Assembly: GCF_002327185.1 (NCBI RefSeq)
Contig: NZ_CP018624.1
Coordinates: forward strand, 930,001 to 994,000
Origin: Clostridium chauvoei
Lineage (GTDB): Bacteria; Bacillota; Clostridia; Clostridiales; Clostridiaceae
DNA length: 64,000 nucleotides
Reading direction: 5' to 3'
Shown: positions 25,632 to 35,120 of the stretch, piece by piece
How the letters are laid out: each line of letters starts with the position of its first letter
Position numbering within the stretch: the stretch's first letter is position 1
Notes under the pieces: model-generated
What the model saw: the letters and a program-made list of their open reading frames with translations, nothing else
Database searches by the model: none
Told to the model about the DNA's origin: nothing
Program-made: the position numbers and the translations under genes

Positions 25632-26510
25632 ATGAATTCTGTAGTAGTATGTAATACTGGAAGTGATTCTATCTCAAAAATAAATATTTCAGATTTATCA
25701 CTAGAAAATTTGTCCTTAGATTTTGAGGAGAAACCTATAGGGCCACATGGTATATATGCAGTAAATAATAAAATATATACAGCTAATAATTATAATAACT
25801 CTATATCTATAATAAATGGTAATACATTTAAGGAAGAAAAATCTATATATATAGGACCATATCCTAATGACATAGTAACTTTAAAAGATAAACTTTATAT
25901 AACTTGTGGAGAAGGGAATACTTTGATTGTTTATGATGGTGTAGGAGAAAAAATATTATTTGAAGTTCCAGTTGGTAAATGGCCACATAATATAGCTATT
26001 TATAAAGAAGCTCAGATGCTATTTGTATCAAATTTAGAAGGAAATTCTTTATCAGTTATTGATGGTATTGATAATAAGGTTATAAAAACAATTTCTACTT
26101 TAGAATACCCAACGAAGGTTATAGTATCTAAAGATAAAAGTAAACTTTATGTTTGTGAAAGCTATATAGGGGAAGACACTTGTGGTTATATAGAAATATT
26201 TTCAACTAGAGATTTAATGCCAATAAAAAGAATAAAAGTAGGTAAATCTCCTTTAGATATGTGTGATGATGGGAAAAATTTATTTGTATCTAATTTTAGT
26301 GAAGGAACTATAAGTATTGTAGATACAGAAGCATTAAAAGAAGTTAAGAAAATATATATAGGTAGTATGCCAAAGGGGATATTAAAGTATGATGATAATC
26401 TATTTATTGGAGATTATTTAAAAGGAAGATTTATTTCATTAGATTTAAAAACTGAAAAAATAAAAGCCATAACAATAGGGAAAGAACCTAATGCTATGAC
26501 TTTATATTAA
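25632..26510 (+). CDS. YncE-like beta-propeller protein
   Basis: 292 aa with about six to seven repeats of roughly 40 residues, each containing patterns like NKIYTANNYNNSISIINGNT and KNLFVSNFSEGTISIVDTEA, typical of the 40-residue YVTN beta-propeller family. There is no signal peptide, so it probably acts in the cytosol, unlike YncE itself. The strong AAAGGAGGTG site decides the start. Its stop codon overlaps the stop codon of the convergent gene. The ligand is unknown. Confidence 0.82.
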   Translation: MNSVVVCNTGSDSISKINISDLSLENLSLDFEEKPIGPHGIYAVNNKIYTANNYNNSISIINGNTFKEEKSIYIGPYPNDIVTLKDKLYITCGEGNTLIVYDGVGEKILFEVPVGKWPHNIAIYKEAQMLFVSNLEGNSLSVIDGIDNKVIKTISTLEYPTKVIVSKDKSKLYVCESYIGEDTCGYIEIFSTRDLMPIKRIKVGKSPLDMCDDGKNLFVSNFSEGTISIVDTEALKEVKKIYIGSMPKGILKYDDNLFIGDYLKGRFISLDLKTEKIKAITIGKEPNAMTLY

Positions 26511-27040
26511 TCTTCATCACTAAATAGTGTATTGATAATAGTTGTATAAATTTTAGAAGGATCTTCTTTCCATCTATTGCAAAGAGAAACAGCTTGCTTT
26601 TTAGAAGGAACAGAAACCTTTAATTCCATTAGAAGAATATCATCTTCTAATGCTTTTAAATCCACTAAAAAAGAGTCGTTTTTACCAAGGGTATAGTCAC
26701 TATGAATAGTAAGTTCTCTCTTTATTGAATCAATAATAGTTAGAAGATAGTCGTCGATTATCTTCTTTTTTATTGGAGAAATTCTATCTATAAAAAAGGA
26801 TAGAACATTATCACCTTTTTCGGTTATATTAATAAGATTCTTATCATTCACTAATACATATTTTAAAAAATCAGATGATATAAGTTCACTTATATATTGT
26901 TGAAGAGTAAAATAATTTATAAAATTGTTTTCAAGTATTATTTCCGTTAATTGTGTATTTGTAATTGGACGTTTTAAAGATTTAATAACATATAATACAA
27001 GAAGTTTGTTTTCAGCTAATTCAGTTGAATTTTCGTACAT
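26507..27040 (-). CDS. DUF4364-type predicted regulator
   Basis: 177 aa. The N-terminal 80 residues read as a winged helix (ENKLLVLYVIKSLKRPITNT, then LTEIILENNFINYFTLQQYI), as in DUF4364 proteins of Clostridia and relatives; the C-terminal half is a mixed alpha/beta domain of unknown role. It may bind DNA. A GGAGG site precedes the ATG. Its stop codon shares bases with the stop codon of the YncE-like gene, and I see no terminator between them. Confidence 0.82.
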   Translation of the reverse strand: MYENSTELAENKLLVLYVIKSLKRPITNTQLTEIILENNFINYFTLQQYISELISSDFLKYVLVNDKNLINITEKGDNVLSFFIDRISPIKKKIIDDYLLTIIDSIKRELTIHSDYTLGKNDSFLVDLKALEDDILLMELKVSVPSKKQAVSLCNRWKEDPSKIYTTIINTLFSDED

Positions 27041-27171
27041 TTTTAAACCTCCATTTTAGAAAGTGTCTATCTAATTATATCATAAAATTTATAAAGTGGA
27101 ATAATATAGTCATGAATATTATCGTAAAGGAATATAAATTTAATAACATTATATATAAGAGGTAAGGAGAA

Positions 27172-27933
27172 GTGAGGAGAAGAAATCGTGTAATTATAAC
27201 AATTGGGCTATTAGCTATAACTGTTGTAACATCTATTTTTTTTAGACAAAATGAAAATTTAGTATTTGCATTTTTAGAAAAGGAACAGCCTATTTTTAGA
27301 GTGAATAGAGAGGATAAAGCAGTTTCATTAACTTTTGACGTGAATTGGGCTGAAGAAGAGTACTTACAGGACATATTAAATGTACTTGAAAAATACAATG
27401 TAAAAGCTACATTTTTTGTTATGGGAAAATGGGTAAATTATCCAGAGGGAAATAAGGAAAAATTGATAAAGATAAATGAAGGAGGGCATGAAATAGGTAA
27501 TCATAGTTATGTGCATCCTATGTTTCCTAAAATAGATGATGCTAGAATTAAAGAAGAACTTGAAAAAACAGATCAAATAATAAAAGATACTATAGGTGTT
27601 GAACCTACTAAATTATTTAGGTTTCCAAGCGGAGATTATAATGGGAAAAGTTATAATACAGTATCAAACTTAGGTTATATACCAATTCAATGGGATGTTG
27701 ATTCAGTAGATTGGAAACAAAGCAACGCAGATACAGAGTATCAAAGAGTGATGAAAAAAGTAAAACCAGGATCAATAATATTATTTCATAATAATGCGAA
27801 ATACACACCAGGTAACTTAGAAAAAATAATTCCTGAACTTCAAAATCAAGGATATAAATTTTTACCTATAAGTGAACTTATTTATAATGAAGAATATTAC
27901 ATTAATGAAGAAGGAGAACAAAGAAAAAAATAA
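27172..27933 (+). CDS. Polysaccharide deacetylase, PdaB-like
   Basis: 253 aa, GTG start with AGAGGT about 8 bases upstream. One N-terminal membrane/signal helix, then a NodB homology domain: motif 1 TFDVNW with Asp56, motif 2 HSYVH (His111 and His115, zinc ligands), motif 3 LFRFPSGDYN, and the C-terminal ILFHNNAKY motif. Length and layout match PdaB-type deacetylases linked to spore cortex in bacilli, but other peptidoglycan or glycan deacetylases share the fold. It acts outside the membrane. Confidence 0.88.
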   Translation: MRRRNRVIITIGLLAITVVTSIFFRQNENLVFAFLEKEQPIFRVNREDKAVSLTFDVNWAEEEYLQDILNVLEKYNVKATFFVMGKWVNYPEGNKEKLIKINEGGHEIGNHSYVHPMFPKIDDARIKEELEKTDQIIKDTIGVEPTKLFRFPSGDYNGKSYNTVSNLGYIPIQWDVDSVDWKQSNADTEYQRVMKKVKPGSIILFHNNAKYTPGNLEKIIPELQNQGYKFLPISELIYNEEYYINEEGEQRKK

Positions 27934-28046
27934 ATACTGAAAAAATATTGAAAAAAGAGCATGTATTGTATTATAATGGAAATGTACCGTGTGGGGATTA
28001 TATGGTGGAATCGATTAAAATTTAAATACTAAGGGAGAGAGGGGTT

Positions 28047-28718
28047 ATGATGGACAACTTGATGTTAAATAACAAGATTTATTTAGAAGGAAAAGTAGTT
28101 TCAGAATTAGAATTTAGTCATGAAATGTATGGAGAGGGTTTCTATACATTTTCAGTAGAAGTAATGAGATTAAGTGATTCAGTAGATATTTTAAATATAA
28201 CTGTTTCAGAAAGATTAATTTCAAACATGGATTTATCAATTGATAAGGAAATTATTATTGAAGGACAGCTAAGATCATACAATAAGTTTGTAGATGGTTC
28301 TAATAAGCTTATATTAACAGTATTTGCAAGAAATATAGAACCATGTATTGAAAGGAGTAAAAACCCAAATGAGATATTCTTAGATGGGTATATTTGTAAA
28401 GAGCCAGTTTATAGAACAACTCCTTTTGGTAGGGAGATTGCAGATGTGTTATTAGCTGTTAATAGAGCTTATAATAAATCAGACTATATTCCTACTATAG
28501 CTTGGGGAAGAAATTCAAGGTTCTGTCAAACTCTTGAGGTTGGAGACAATATTAGAGTTTGGGGAAGATTACAAAGTAGAGAATATCAAAAAAAGATTAA
28601 CGATACAGAAGTAATTAAAAAGGTTGCCTATGAAGTTTCAATTTCTAAAATGGAAAGGGTTGTTGCTGAAGAACAATCTGAAACAGAAGAAATTATAGGT
28701 GAAGAAGGCGCTATGTAA
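28047..28718 (+). CDS. Single-stranded DNA-binding-type protein with two OB folds
   Basis: 223 aa. Residues about 8-105 and 110-205 each look like an SSB OB fold: NKIYLEGKVVSELEFSHEMY with beta-strand pattern, and NEIFLDGYICKEPVYRTTPF with DVLLAVNRAYNKSDYIPTIAWG, which is the standard SSB strand 1-3 wording. This is a recognised Clostridia variant distinct from the canonical replication SSB near rpsF. The C-terminus lacks the DDDIPF tail that recruits partners. AGAGGGG site before ATG 28047 (ATG 28050 is also possible). A terminator follows. Confidence 0.82.
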   Translation: MMDNLMLNNKIYLEGKVVSELEFSHEMYGEGFYTFSVEVMRLSDSVDILNITVSERLISNMDLSIDKEIIIEGQLRSYNKFVDGSNKLILTVFARNIEPCIERSKNPNEIFLDGYICKEPVYRTTPFGREIADVLLAVNRAYNKSDYIPTIAWGRNSRFCQTLEVGDNIRVWGRLQSREYQKKINDTEVIKKVAYEVSISKMERVVAEEQSETEEIIGEEGAM

Positions 28719-28730
28719 AATTTTTTAATA

Positions 28731-28768
28731 AATGAAGCCAAGCTTATGCTTGGCTTCATTTATTTTAT
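28731..28768 (+). terminator. Intrinsic terminator after the SSB-like gene
   Basis: AATGAAGCCAAGC-TTAT-GCTTGGCTTCATT then TTATTTTATTT. Confidence 0.85.
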
Positions 28769-29239
28769 TTAATATTATAAATCAAGCCATTAATTGTGCT
28801 AATATCTTAGAATGATATGAAGGAATAATGAAAAAAATGCAATTGTCAGAAAAAAACTTGAAAATTTCATGATGAAAATATTTTAAAATTAAACAAATAT
28901 TGTATGTGAAATACGGACAAATCTTAATAAATGTCCATATTTTATAAAATATATAATAATAATCCAGTTATTAAAAACGAAAAAATTATAATAATAAGAA
29001 AAATGAAAGATGCATAAATATTCCTGCATAAACCTTCTAAAAAAGCAAGTGTAAGCGTTTACTAATAAAATGGCGTTATTTTAACAAATTAAAAATAAAA
29101 AGGTATTCATATTGATATATTGTTAAAATAGACTTATAAAAATTAATAGAGTTCATTGACAAAAAATAATAATATACTATAATTAATAATAACTACAAAA
29201 TGTAAGTAGATGGAAACAATGAATGGGGGTTATAAACAA
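28769..29239 (+). promoter_or_regulatory. Regulatory region of the opp operon
   Basis: No gene is visible in this stretch. It holds a TTGACA (29156-29161), 16-base spacer, TATAAT (29178-29183) promoter; a cre-like site TGTAAGCGTTTACT at 29050-29063, matching the CcpA consensus at all but edge positions; and TGCATAAATATTCC at 29011-29024, which fits 13 of 14 positions of the ArgR operator core TGNATWWWWATNCA. The two sites are about 100-150 bases upstream of the -35, so each could act at a distance or at an unseen promoter. Confidence 0.6.
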
Positions 29240-30157
29240 ATGGTAAAGTACATAGGTAAAAGAATTTTAACTAGTATTTTGACAATATGGGTCGTTATCA
29301 CCTTAACCTTTTTCCTAATTCGTATGATGCCAGGGGGACCTTTTAATACTGACAAAATGACGCCAGAAATAAAGGCCAACTTAAATGCTAAATATGGATT
29401 AGACAAGCCTATAGGTGAGCAGTACACAATTTATATGAAAAATCTTTTAAAAGGTGACTTTGGTGAATCAATGATTTTCAAAGGAAGACAAGTAAAGAAT
29501 ACAATTAAGTATTCAGCACCAAAATCTGCAAAGGTTGGAGCAGTTGCAATACTTGTTTCATTAGCAGTAGGAGTATGTTTAGGTATTATATCAGCACTTA
29601 ATGCAGGGAAGTGGCCAGATAGATTGTGCATGATTTTAGCCACATTAGGTATAACTATACCAAGTTTTGTAATAGGTGCAGTGCTTATATATATCTTTAC
29701 TGTTAAACTTAAACTATTACCAGCTACGGGGTTAAGTAGTTGGAAAAATTACGTAATGCCAGTTATTGCATTATCATTATCATCAATGGCATTTATAACA
29801 AGATTAACAAGAAGTAAATTAATAGACGTTTTAAAATCAGACTATATAAGAACAGCTAAAGCGAAAGGATTAAGTGGAAGAACAGTTATCTTTAAGCATG
29901 CTTTAAGAAATTCACTAATCCCTATAGTTACTTATTTAGGACCTTTAGTTGCAGGTGTATTAACAGGAAGTTTCGTTATAGAAAAGATATTCCTTATACC
30001 TGGACTTGGAAATGAATTTACATTAACAGTTTTAAATAGAGACTATAGTGCACTTCTAGGGGTACTAGTATTTTATAGTACATTAATAGTAGTAGCAAAC
30101 TTAATAGTAGATATATTATATGTAATAATAGATCCAAGAATAAAATTAGAAGGCTAA
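29240..30157 (+). CDS. oppB: Oligopeptide ABC transporter permease OppB
   Basis: 305 aa from ATG 29240, just after GGGGGT; an in-frame ATG at 29210 would add ten residues and lacks a ribosome site. Six membrane helices and the binding-protein-dependent transport signature (the EAA loop KSDYIRTAKAKGLSGRTVIF, then KHALRNS) are typical of family 5 peptide permeases. The start MVKYIGKRILTSILTIWVVI and the FLIRMMPGGPF block are standard for OppB/DppB. First gene of oppBCDFA; forms the membrane channel with OppC. Confidence 0.95.
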   Translation: MVKYIGKRILTSILTIWVVITLTFFLIRMMPGGPFNTDKMTPEIKANLNAKYGLDKPIGEQYTIYMKNLLKGDFGESMIFKGRQVKNTIKYSAPKSAKVGAVAILVSLAVGVCLGIISALNAGKWPDRLCMILATLGITIPSFVIGAVLIYIFTVKLKLLPATGLSSWKNYVMPVIALSLSSMAFITRLTRSKLIDVLKSDYIRTAKAKGLSGRTVIFKHALRNSLIPIVTYLGPLVAGVLTGSFVIEKIFLIPGLGNEFTLTVLNRDYSALLGVLVFYSTLIVVANLIVDILYVIIDPRIKLEG

Positions 30158-30171
30158 AAGGGGGTAAATTT

Positions 30172-31116
30172 ATGGAAAACAATTTTGATATGGACAAAGC
30201 ACTTTTTACTCCTCTAAGCGAAGATGAAAAACAATTTGAGCAGGTAGTAAGACCAAGTGTTGGTTATTGGAAAGATGCATGGACAAGGCTTAAAAGAAAT
30301 AAAGTAGCACTAATTTCTTTAGTAGTAATTATTTTAATAATTATAGCAGCAGCAGTAGTACCTAGTATGTCAAAGTTTGCATATGATGCAACAGACTTAG
30401 CAAAAACAAATGTAAGACCAAATGGGACTAATTGGTTTGGTACAGATGCTTTAGGTAGAGATTTATTTGTAAGAGTAATGTATGGTGCTAGATATTCACT
30501 GATTATTGCTTTTGCAGCAACAGTTATTAACTTAGTAATAGGTGTAATTTATGGTGGAGTTGCAGGCTTTATAGGTGGAAGAGTAGATAATTTAATGATG
30601 AGAATAGTAGATGTTCTTTATTCAATACCTACTCTTATATATGTAGTTTTAATTATGGCTGCATTTTATGATCCAACTAGTGGTAAAAGTGGAATATCTA
30701 CTATTATATTAGCTCTTTCTATATCATACTGGGTAGGAATGGCTAGAATAGTTAGAGGAGATATTCTTCAATTAAAGCAACAAGAATTCGTTTTAGCTGC
30801 TAAAACATTGGGAGCTTCAAAAGTCAGAATATTGTTTAAACATTTAATACCAAACTGTATAGGATCAATTATAGTTACAATGACACTTTTAGTACCACAA
30901 GCGGTATTTACAGAAGCTTTTTTAAGCTTTATAGGACTTGGAATAAATCCTCCACTTGCATCTTTAGGAACACTAGCAAATGATGCAATGGGAGCTATAT
31001 ATGTTCATCCATATCAGTTAATATTCCCAGCAGCAGCAATATGTTTAATAATATTATCATTTAACTTACTAGGTGATGGATTAACAGAAGCATTAGATCC
31101 AAAGCATAAAAGATAG
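30172..31116 (+). CDS. oppC: Oligopeptide ABC transporter permease OppC
   Basis: 314 aa. A cytosolic N-terminus of about 45 residues (RPSVGYWKDAWTRLKRNKVA) leads into the first helix, as in OppC. The GTDALGRDLFVRVMYGARYS motif and the EAA loop (KQQEFVLAAKTLGASKVRIL) are characteristic. It pairs with OppB to form the pore. GGGGG ribosome site, 14 bases after oppB. Confidence 0.95.
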   Translation: MENNFDMDKALFTPLSEDEKQFEQVVRPSVGYWKDAWTRLKRNKVALISLVVIILIIIAAAVVPSMSKFAYDATDLAKTNVRPNGTNWFGTDALGRDLFVRVMYGARYSLIIAFAATVINLVIGVIYGGVAGFIGGRVDNLMMRIVDVLYSIPTLIYVVLIMAAFYDPTSGKSGISTIILALSISYWVGMARIVRGDILQLKQQEFVLAAKTLGASKVRILFKHLIPNCIGSIIVTMTLLVPQAVFTEAFLSFIGLGINPPLASLGTLANDAMGAIYVHPYQLIFPAAAICLIILSFNLLGDGLTEALDPKHKR

Positions 31117-31130
31117 GGGGAGAATAGACA

Positions 31131-32138
31131 ATGAGTAAATTATTAGAAGTAAAAGAATTAAGAACCTCCTTTTCAACACATGCTGGTGAAGTACAAGCAG
31201 TAAGAGGAGTTACATTTCACTTAGATAGAGGGGAAGCATTAGGAATAGTTGGTGAATCAGGTTGTGGTAAATCTGTAACTATGATGTCTATAATGAGATT
31301 ACTATCAGATAACGGAAAACTTGTTAGTGGTGAAATACATTTTGATGAAAAAGATATTTCATCAGCAACAGAAAGAGAAATGGAAACAATAAGAGGTAAT
31401 GACATAGGTATGATATTCCAAGATCCTATGACATCTTTAAATCCAGTTTTTACTGTTGGGGATCAGCTTATAGAACCTCTTATAAAACATAGAAAGTTAA
31501 GTAAAAAAGAAGCTAAAGAGAAAGCTATAAAAATGCTTGATTTAGTTGGAATACCTAGTCCTGAAAGCAGAATGAAACAATATCCTCATGAGTTTTCAGG
31601 TGGTATGAGACAAAGAGTTATGATAGCTATGAGTTTAATATGTGAACCAAAGCTAATAATAGCTGATGAACCAACTACAGCTTTAGATGTTACAATTCAA
31701 GCACAAATATTAGATTTAATGAAGGGTTTAAAAGAAAAGCTAAATACTTCTATTATATTAATAACACATGATTTAGGAGTAGTTGCAGATCTTTGTACAA
31801 GAATTAATGTTATGTATGGTGGAGTAATTGTAGAGACGGGAACAACAGAAGATATTTTCTATAGAGGAAAGCATCCATATACATGGGGACTTTTAAATAG
31901 TGTTCCAAATCCAAAGAGTGATATTAAAGAAAAATTACAACCGATAGAAGGTCAACCACCAGATCTTTTAAAACCACCTGTTGGATGTCCTTTTGCTGCA
32001 AGATGTAAATATGCAATGAAGGTGTGTTTAGAAAATCAACCTCCTTTATTTCAAGTAGGTGAAGGTCATAAGACAGCATGCTGGTTATGCCATGAAAATG
32101 CACCAAAGGTAGAATCACCTATTAGGAGGGAAGAATAA
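31131..32138 (+). CDS. oppD: Oligopeptide ABC transporter ATPase OppD
   Basis: 335 aa. Walker A GESGCGKS near residue 40, Q-loop [16 protein letters not shown] signature FSGGMRQRV, Walker [14 protein letters not shown] and H-loop ITHD are complete. The C-terminal oligopeptide-specific extension with four cysteines ([14 protein letters not shown] plus a later CWL) matches the Fe-S-like cluster of Opp/Dpp ATPases. It powers peptide import with OppF. Its last base overlaps the first base of oppF (...TAATG). Confidence 0.95.
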   Translation: MSKLLEVKELRTSFSTHAGEVQAVRGVTFHLDRGEALGIVGESGCGKSVTMMSIMRLLSDNGKLVSGEIHFDEKDISSATEREMETIRGNDIGMIFQDPMTSLNPVFTVGDQLIEPLIKHRKLSKKEAKEKAIKMLDLVGIPSPESRMKQYPHEFSGGMRQRVMIAMSLICEPKLIIADEPTTALDVTIQAQILDLMKGLKEKLNTSIILITHDLGVVADLCTRINVMYGGVIVETGTTEDIFYRGKHPYTWGLLNSVPNPKSDIKEKLQPIEGQPPDLLKPPVGCPFAARCKYAMKVCLENQPPLFQVGEGHKTACWLCHENAPKVESPIRREE

Positions 32139-33115
32139 TGGAAGATAAAAAAGTACTTTTAGAGGTAAAAGATCTTTGTAAGTACTTCCCTGTAAATAAA
32201 GGAGTATTTGCTAAGAAAAGTTATGTAAAAGCAGTAGATAGAGTATCTTTTACTATAAATAAAGGAGAGACTTTAGGTTTAGTTGGTGAATCAGGTTGTG
32301 GAAAAACTACAACAGGAAGAACTGTATTAAACTTATATGAAGCAACAGCAGGACAAATTATATTTGATGGTAAGGATATTACTAAATATTCACCAAAAGA
32401 AATGCTTCCTTTAAGAAAGAGGATGCAAATGATTTTCCAAGATCCATATGCTTCTTTAAATCCAAGAATGACAGTTGGAGACATTATAGGAGAAGCTATA
32501 GATATTCATGGACTTATGAAGGGTGAAAAAAGAACTGAAAGAATAAGATATCTTTTAAACAAAGTTGGTTTAAATGGAGATCATATAAATAGATATGCTC
32601 ATGAATTTTCAGGTGGGCAAAGACAAAGAATAGGTATAGCAAGAGCTTTAGCAGTTGAACCAGACTTTATAGTTTGTGATGAGCCTATTTCAGCCCTTGA
32701 TGTATCCATTCAAGCACAAGTAATAAATATGTTAGAGGAGTTACAAGAAGAATTTGGATTAACTTATCTTTTTATAGCTCATGACCTTTCAATGGTTAAA
32801 CACATATCAACTCATATTGGTGTTATGTATTTAGGTAGAATGGTTGAAAAAGGACCAAGTAATGATGTTTATTCAAATCCTAAGCATCCATATACTAAGG
32901 CTCTTTTATCAGCAGTGCCAATACCAGATCCAGATGTTGCAAAATCAAATAAAAGAATAGTATTAGAAGGTGACATTCCATCTCCAATAGATCCACCTCC
33001 AGGGTGTAGATTTAAAGGAAGATGTAGATATGCAAAACCTATATGTGGAGAAGTAGATCCAGAACTTAAAGAAATAGAACCAGGTCACTTCGTAGCATGT
33101 CATCTTTTTGATTAG
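32138..33115 (+). CDS. oppF: Oligopeptide ABC transporter ATPase OppF
   Basis: 325 aa. Walker [10 protein letters not shown]-loop [13 protein letters not shown], signature [15 protein letters not shown], Walker [15 protein letters not shown] and H-loop IAHD. The C-terminal extension also has the [14 protein letters not shown] cysteine cluster. The 1-base stop/start overlap with oppD implies translational coupling and an equal ratio of the two ATPases. Confidence 0.95.
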   Translation: MEDKKVLLEVKDLCKYFPVNKGVFAKKSYVKAVDRVSFTINKGETLGLVGESGCGKTTTGRTVLNLYEATAGQIIFDGKDITKYSPKEMLPLRKRMQMIFQDPYASLNPRMTVGDIIGEAIDIHGLMKGEKRTERIRYLLNKVGLNGDHINRYAHEFSGGQRQRIGIARALAVEPDFIVCDEPISALDVSIQAQVINMLEELQEEFGLTYLFIAHDLSMVKHISTHIGVMYLGRMVEKGPSNDVYSNPKHPYTKALLSAVPIPDPDVAKSNKRIVLEGDIPSPIDPPPGCRFKGRCRYAKPICGEVDPELKEIEPGHFVACHLFD

Positions 33116-33169
33116 TTATAATTTGCTAAGAGCAAATGATATAAACATTAAATAAAGGGGGATAATACA

Positions 33170-34813
33170 ATGAAATCAAGCAAACTTAAAAAGATTTGTG
33201 CTGTTGCTCTAACATTTGCGTTAGGAATGACAGTGCTTGCAGGCTGTAGTGGCAATAAAGCTGATGCTGGCCAAACTTTAATCTATAACTTAGGAGCAGA
33301 CCCGAAAACTATCGATCCAGCATTAAATGAGGCTGTAGATGGTTCAACAATTATAGTTAATACTTTTGAAGGTCTTTGTAGATTAGATGAAAATGAAAAG
33401 GCAATTCCGGGGGTTGCAAAGGAATGGAAGATTTCAGATGATGGGAAAGTATATACTTTTAATTTAAGAGATGATGCTAAATGGTCAGATGGTCAAGCTG
33501 TAACTGCTAAAGATTTTGAATATGCTTGGAAAAGAGCATTAGATCCAAAAACAGCAGCAGCCTATGCATACCAATTATACTATATTAAAGGTGCAGAAGC
33601 TTTTAATACAGGGAAAGGTAGTGCAGATGATTTAGGAATTAAAGTTATTGATGATAAAACATTAGAAGTAACATTAGAAAATTCTACTCCGTACTTCTTA
33701 GAACTTATGGCATTTGCAACTTATATGCCTGTAAGACAAGATATAATCGAAGCTAATGGAGATACATGGACACAATCACCAGAAACTTATGTTTCAAATG
33801 GACCTTTCAAAATGCAAGAATGGGCTATGAAAGAAAAAATAGTTCTTGGAAAGAACGAAAATTATTGGAATAAAGATTCAGTTAAATTAGATACTCTTGA
33901 TATTAGATTAGGAACTGATGAAGTATCAGCTTATGCTGAATTAAAAGCAGGAAACTTCCATATGACTGATACAATTCCAGTTGAAGAAATGGAACAAGCT
34001 AAAACAGATGGATTATATCAACAATATCCAAATCTTGCAACTTACTTCTTCTGCTTTAATGTTGGAAATAATGTAGATAAAATTGATCCAGCAATAGAAA
34101 AAGCATTAGGAAATAAGAAGGTAAGACAAGCTCTATCTATAGCTATTGATAGACAATCAATCGTTGATAATATTACTAAAGCTGGTCAAGTACCTGCATA
34201 TAGCTTTGTACCAGAAGGTATTGAAGTAGTTGCTGGAAAAGATTTTGCAGATAAGAAATACTATGATGTAAAAGGTGATTTAGAAAAGGCAAAAGCTTTA
34301 CTTGTTGAAGCTGGATATCCAAATGGAGAAGGTTTCCCTAAGATGACTATATTAATAAATTCAGAAGGAACTGGACACAAAAATATTGCTCAATATCTTC
34401 AAGATACTTGGAAGAAGATAGGAATTGATGTTGAAATACAAAACCAAGAATGGCAAGTATTCCAAAGTACAAGAAATGAAGGTAACTTCCAAATTGCTAG
34501 ACATGGTTGGTCAGGAGATTATGTTGATCCAATGACATTCTTAGATATGTGGACTTCAGCAAGCGGAAGTAATGATGTTGGACTTAAAAATGCTGAATAT
34601 GATGAAACTATAAAGTTAGCTAAGGGTGAAGCAGATCCAGCTAAAAGAGCTGAGTTATTCAGAAAAGCTGAAGATATCCTTATGGATGAAGCAGCAGTAA
34701 TTCCACTTTATTACTATACTAAAGTAAAAGGTGTTGATCCTAAGGTTAAAGGATTTAGAGTTTCAACATTAGGTCAAGTTTACTTTGATGAAGCATATGT
34801 AGAAGCTAAATAG
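33170..34813 (+). CDS. oppA: Oligopeptide-binding lipoprotein OppA
   Basis: 547 aa. Lipoprotein signal peptide with lipobox VLAGC (Cys26), so it is tethered outside the membrane. The SBP_bac_5 domain fills the rest: NLGADPKTIDPALNEAVDGS, the signature AKWSDGQAVTAKDFEYAWKR and the C-terminal ILMDEAAVIPLYYYTKVKGV. It captures peptides and delivers them to OppBC. It is the last gene of the operon; a terminator follows immediately. Peptide preference cannot be read here. Confidence 0.95.
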   Translation: MKSSKLKKICAVALTFALGMTVLAGCSGNKADAGQTLIYNLGADPKTIDPALNEAVDGSTIIVNTFEGLCRLDENEKAIPGVAKEWKISDDGKVYTFNLRDDAKWSDGQAVTAKDFEYAWKRALDPKTAAAYAYQLYYIKGAEAFNTGKGSADDLGIKVIDDKTLEVTLENSTPYFLELMAFATYMPVRQDIIEANGDTWTQSPETYVSNGPFKMQEWAMKEKIVLGKNENYWNKDSVKLDTLDIRLGTDEVSAYAELKAGNFHMTDTIPVEEMEQAKTDGLYQQYPNLATYFFCFNVGNNVDKIDPAIEKALGNKKVRQALSIAIDRQSIVDNITKAGQVPAYSFVPEGIEVVAGKDFADKKYYDVKGDLEKAKALLVEAGYPNGEGFPKMTILINSEGTGHKNIAQYLQDTWKKIGIDVEIQNQEWQVFQSTRNEGNFQIARHGWSGDYVDPMTFLDMWTSASGSNDVGLKNAEYDETIKLAKGEADPAKRAELFRKAEDILMDEAAVIPLYYYTKVKGVDPKVKGFRVSTLGQVYFDEAYVEAK

Positions 34814-34818
34814 AAACT

Positions 34819-34848
34819 AAAAAAGAGCCAATTATCGGCTCTTTTTTA
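34819..34848. terminator. Intrinsic terminator after oppA
   Basis: AAAAAGAGCC-AATTATC-GGCTCTTTTTT. The A run on the left makes it usable for the convergent 50-codon gene as well. Confidence 0.85.
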
Positions 34849-34853
34849 TTGGA

Positions 34854-35006
34854 TTAATTAATATGTTGGCTTTGATGACCTTCTCTTTTTATAGAATGTT
34901 TTTTAGCATTTTTATTGTGATTTTCAGCTTCTGCTGTAATAGGAGTTTGATAATTACATTTTTCCATTCTTGCTTTTTTATTGTCAGGTTGACTATCCTT
35001 TGGCAT
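34854..35006 (-). CDS. 50-residue Lys/His/Gln-rich protein
   Basis: Reverse strand, ATG at 35006 preceded by AAAGGAGGT at optimal distance. The peptide starts MPKDSQPDNKKARMEKCNYQ and ends HQSQHIN; it is basic, with one Cys, four His and no hydrophobic segment. Composition and size resemble the two tiny genes at 16055-16361. Function unknown, but the very strong ribosome site and flanking terminators make it a credible gene. Confidence 0.65.
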   Translation of the reverse strand: MPKDSQPDNKKARMEKCNYQTPITAEAENHNKNAKKHSIKREGHQSQHIN

Positions 35007-35073
35007 AAAAATACCTCCTTTAATTTATTTTGTACAAAAGTAGTATTCTCAATATTTTTTTATAATATAACTT

Positions 35074-35111
35074 GAAAAAAATTGGAGCAGCTAATTTTAA
35101 GCTGCTCCAAT
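35074..35111 (-). terminator. Terminator of the asd-dapA-dapB operon
   Basis: ATTGGAGCAGC ... GCTGCTCCAAT stem; on the reverse strand it is followed by seven T. Confidence 0.88.
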
Positions 35112-35120
35112 TTTAAGATT

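Noticed and set aside
28850-28900. CodY-like box upstream of opp (AAATTTCATGATGAAAAT)
   Set aside because: The spacing of the two half sites does not fit AATTTTCWGAAAATT; in such A/T-rich DNA similar strings are frequent.
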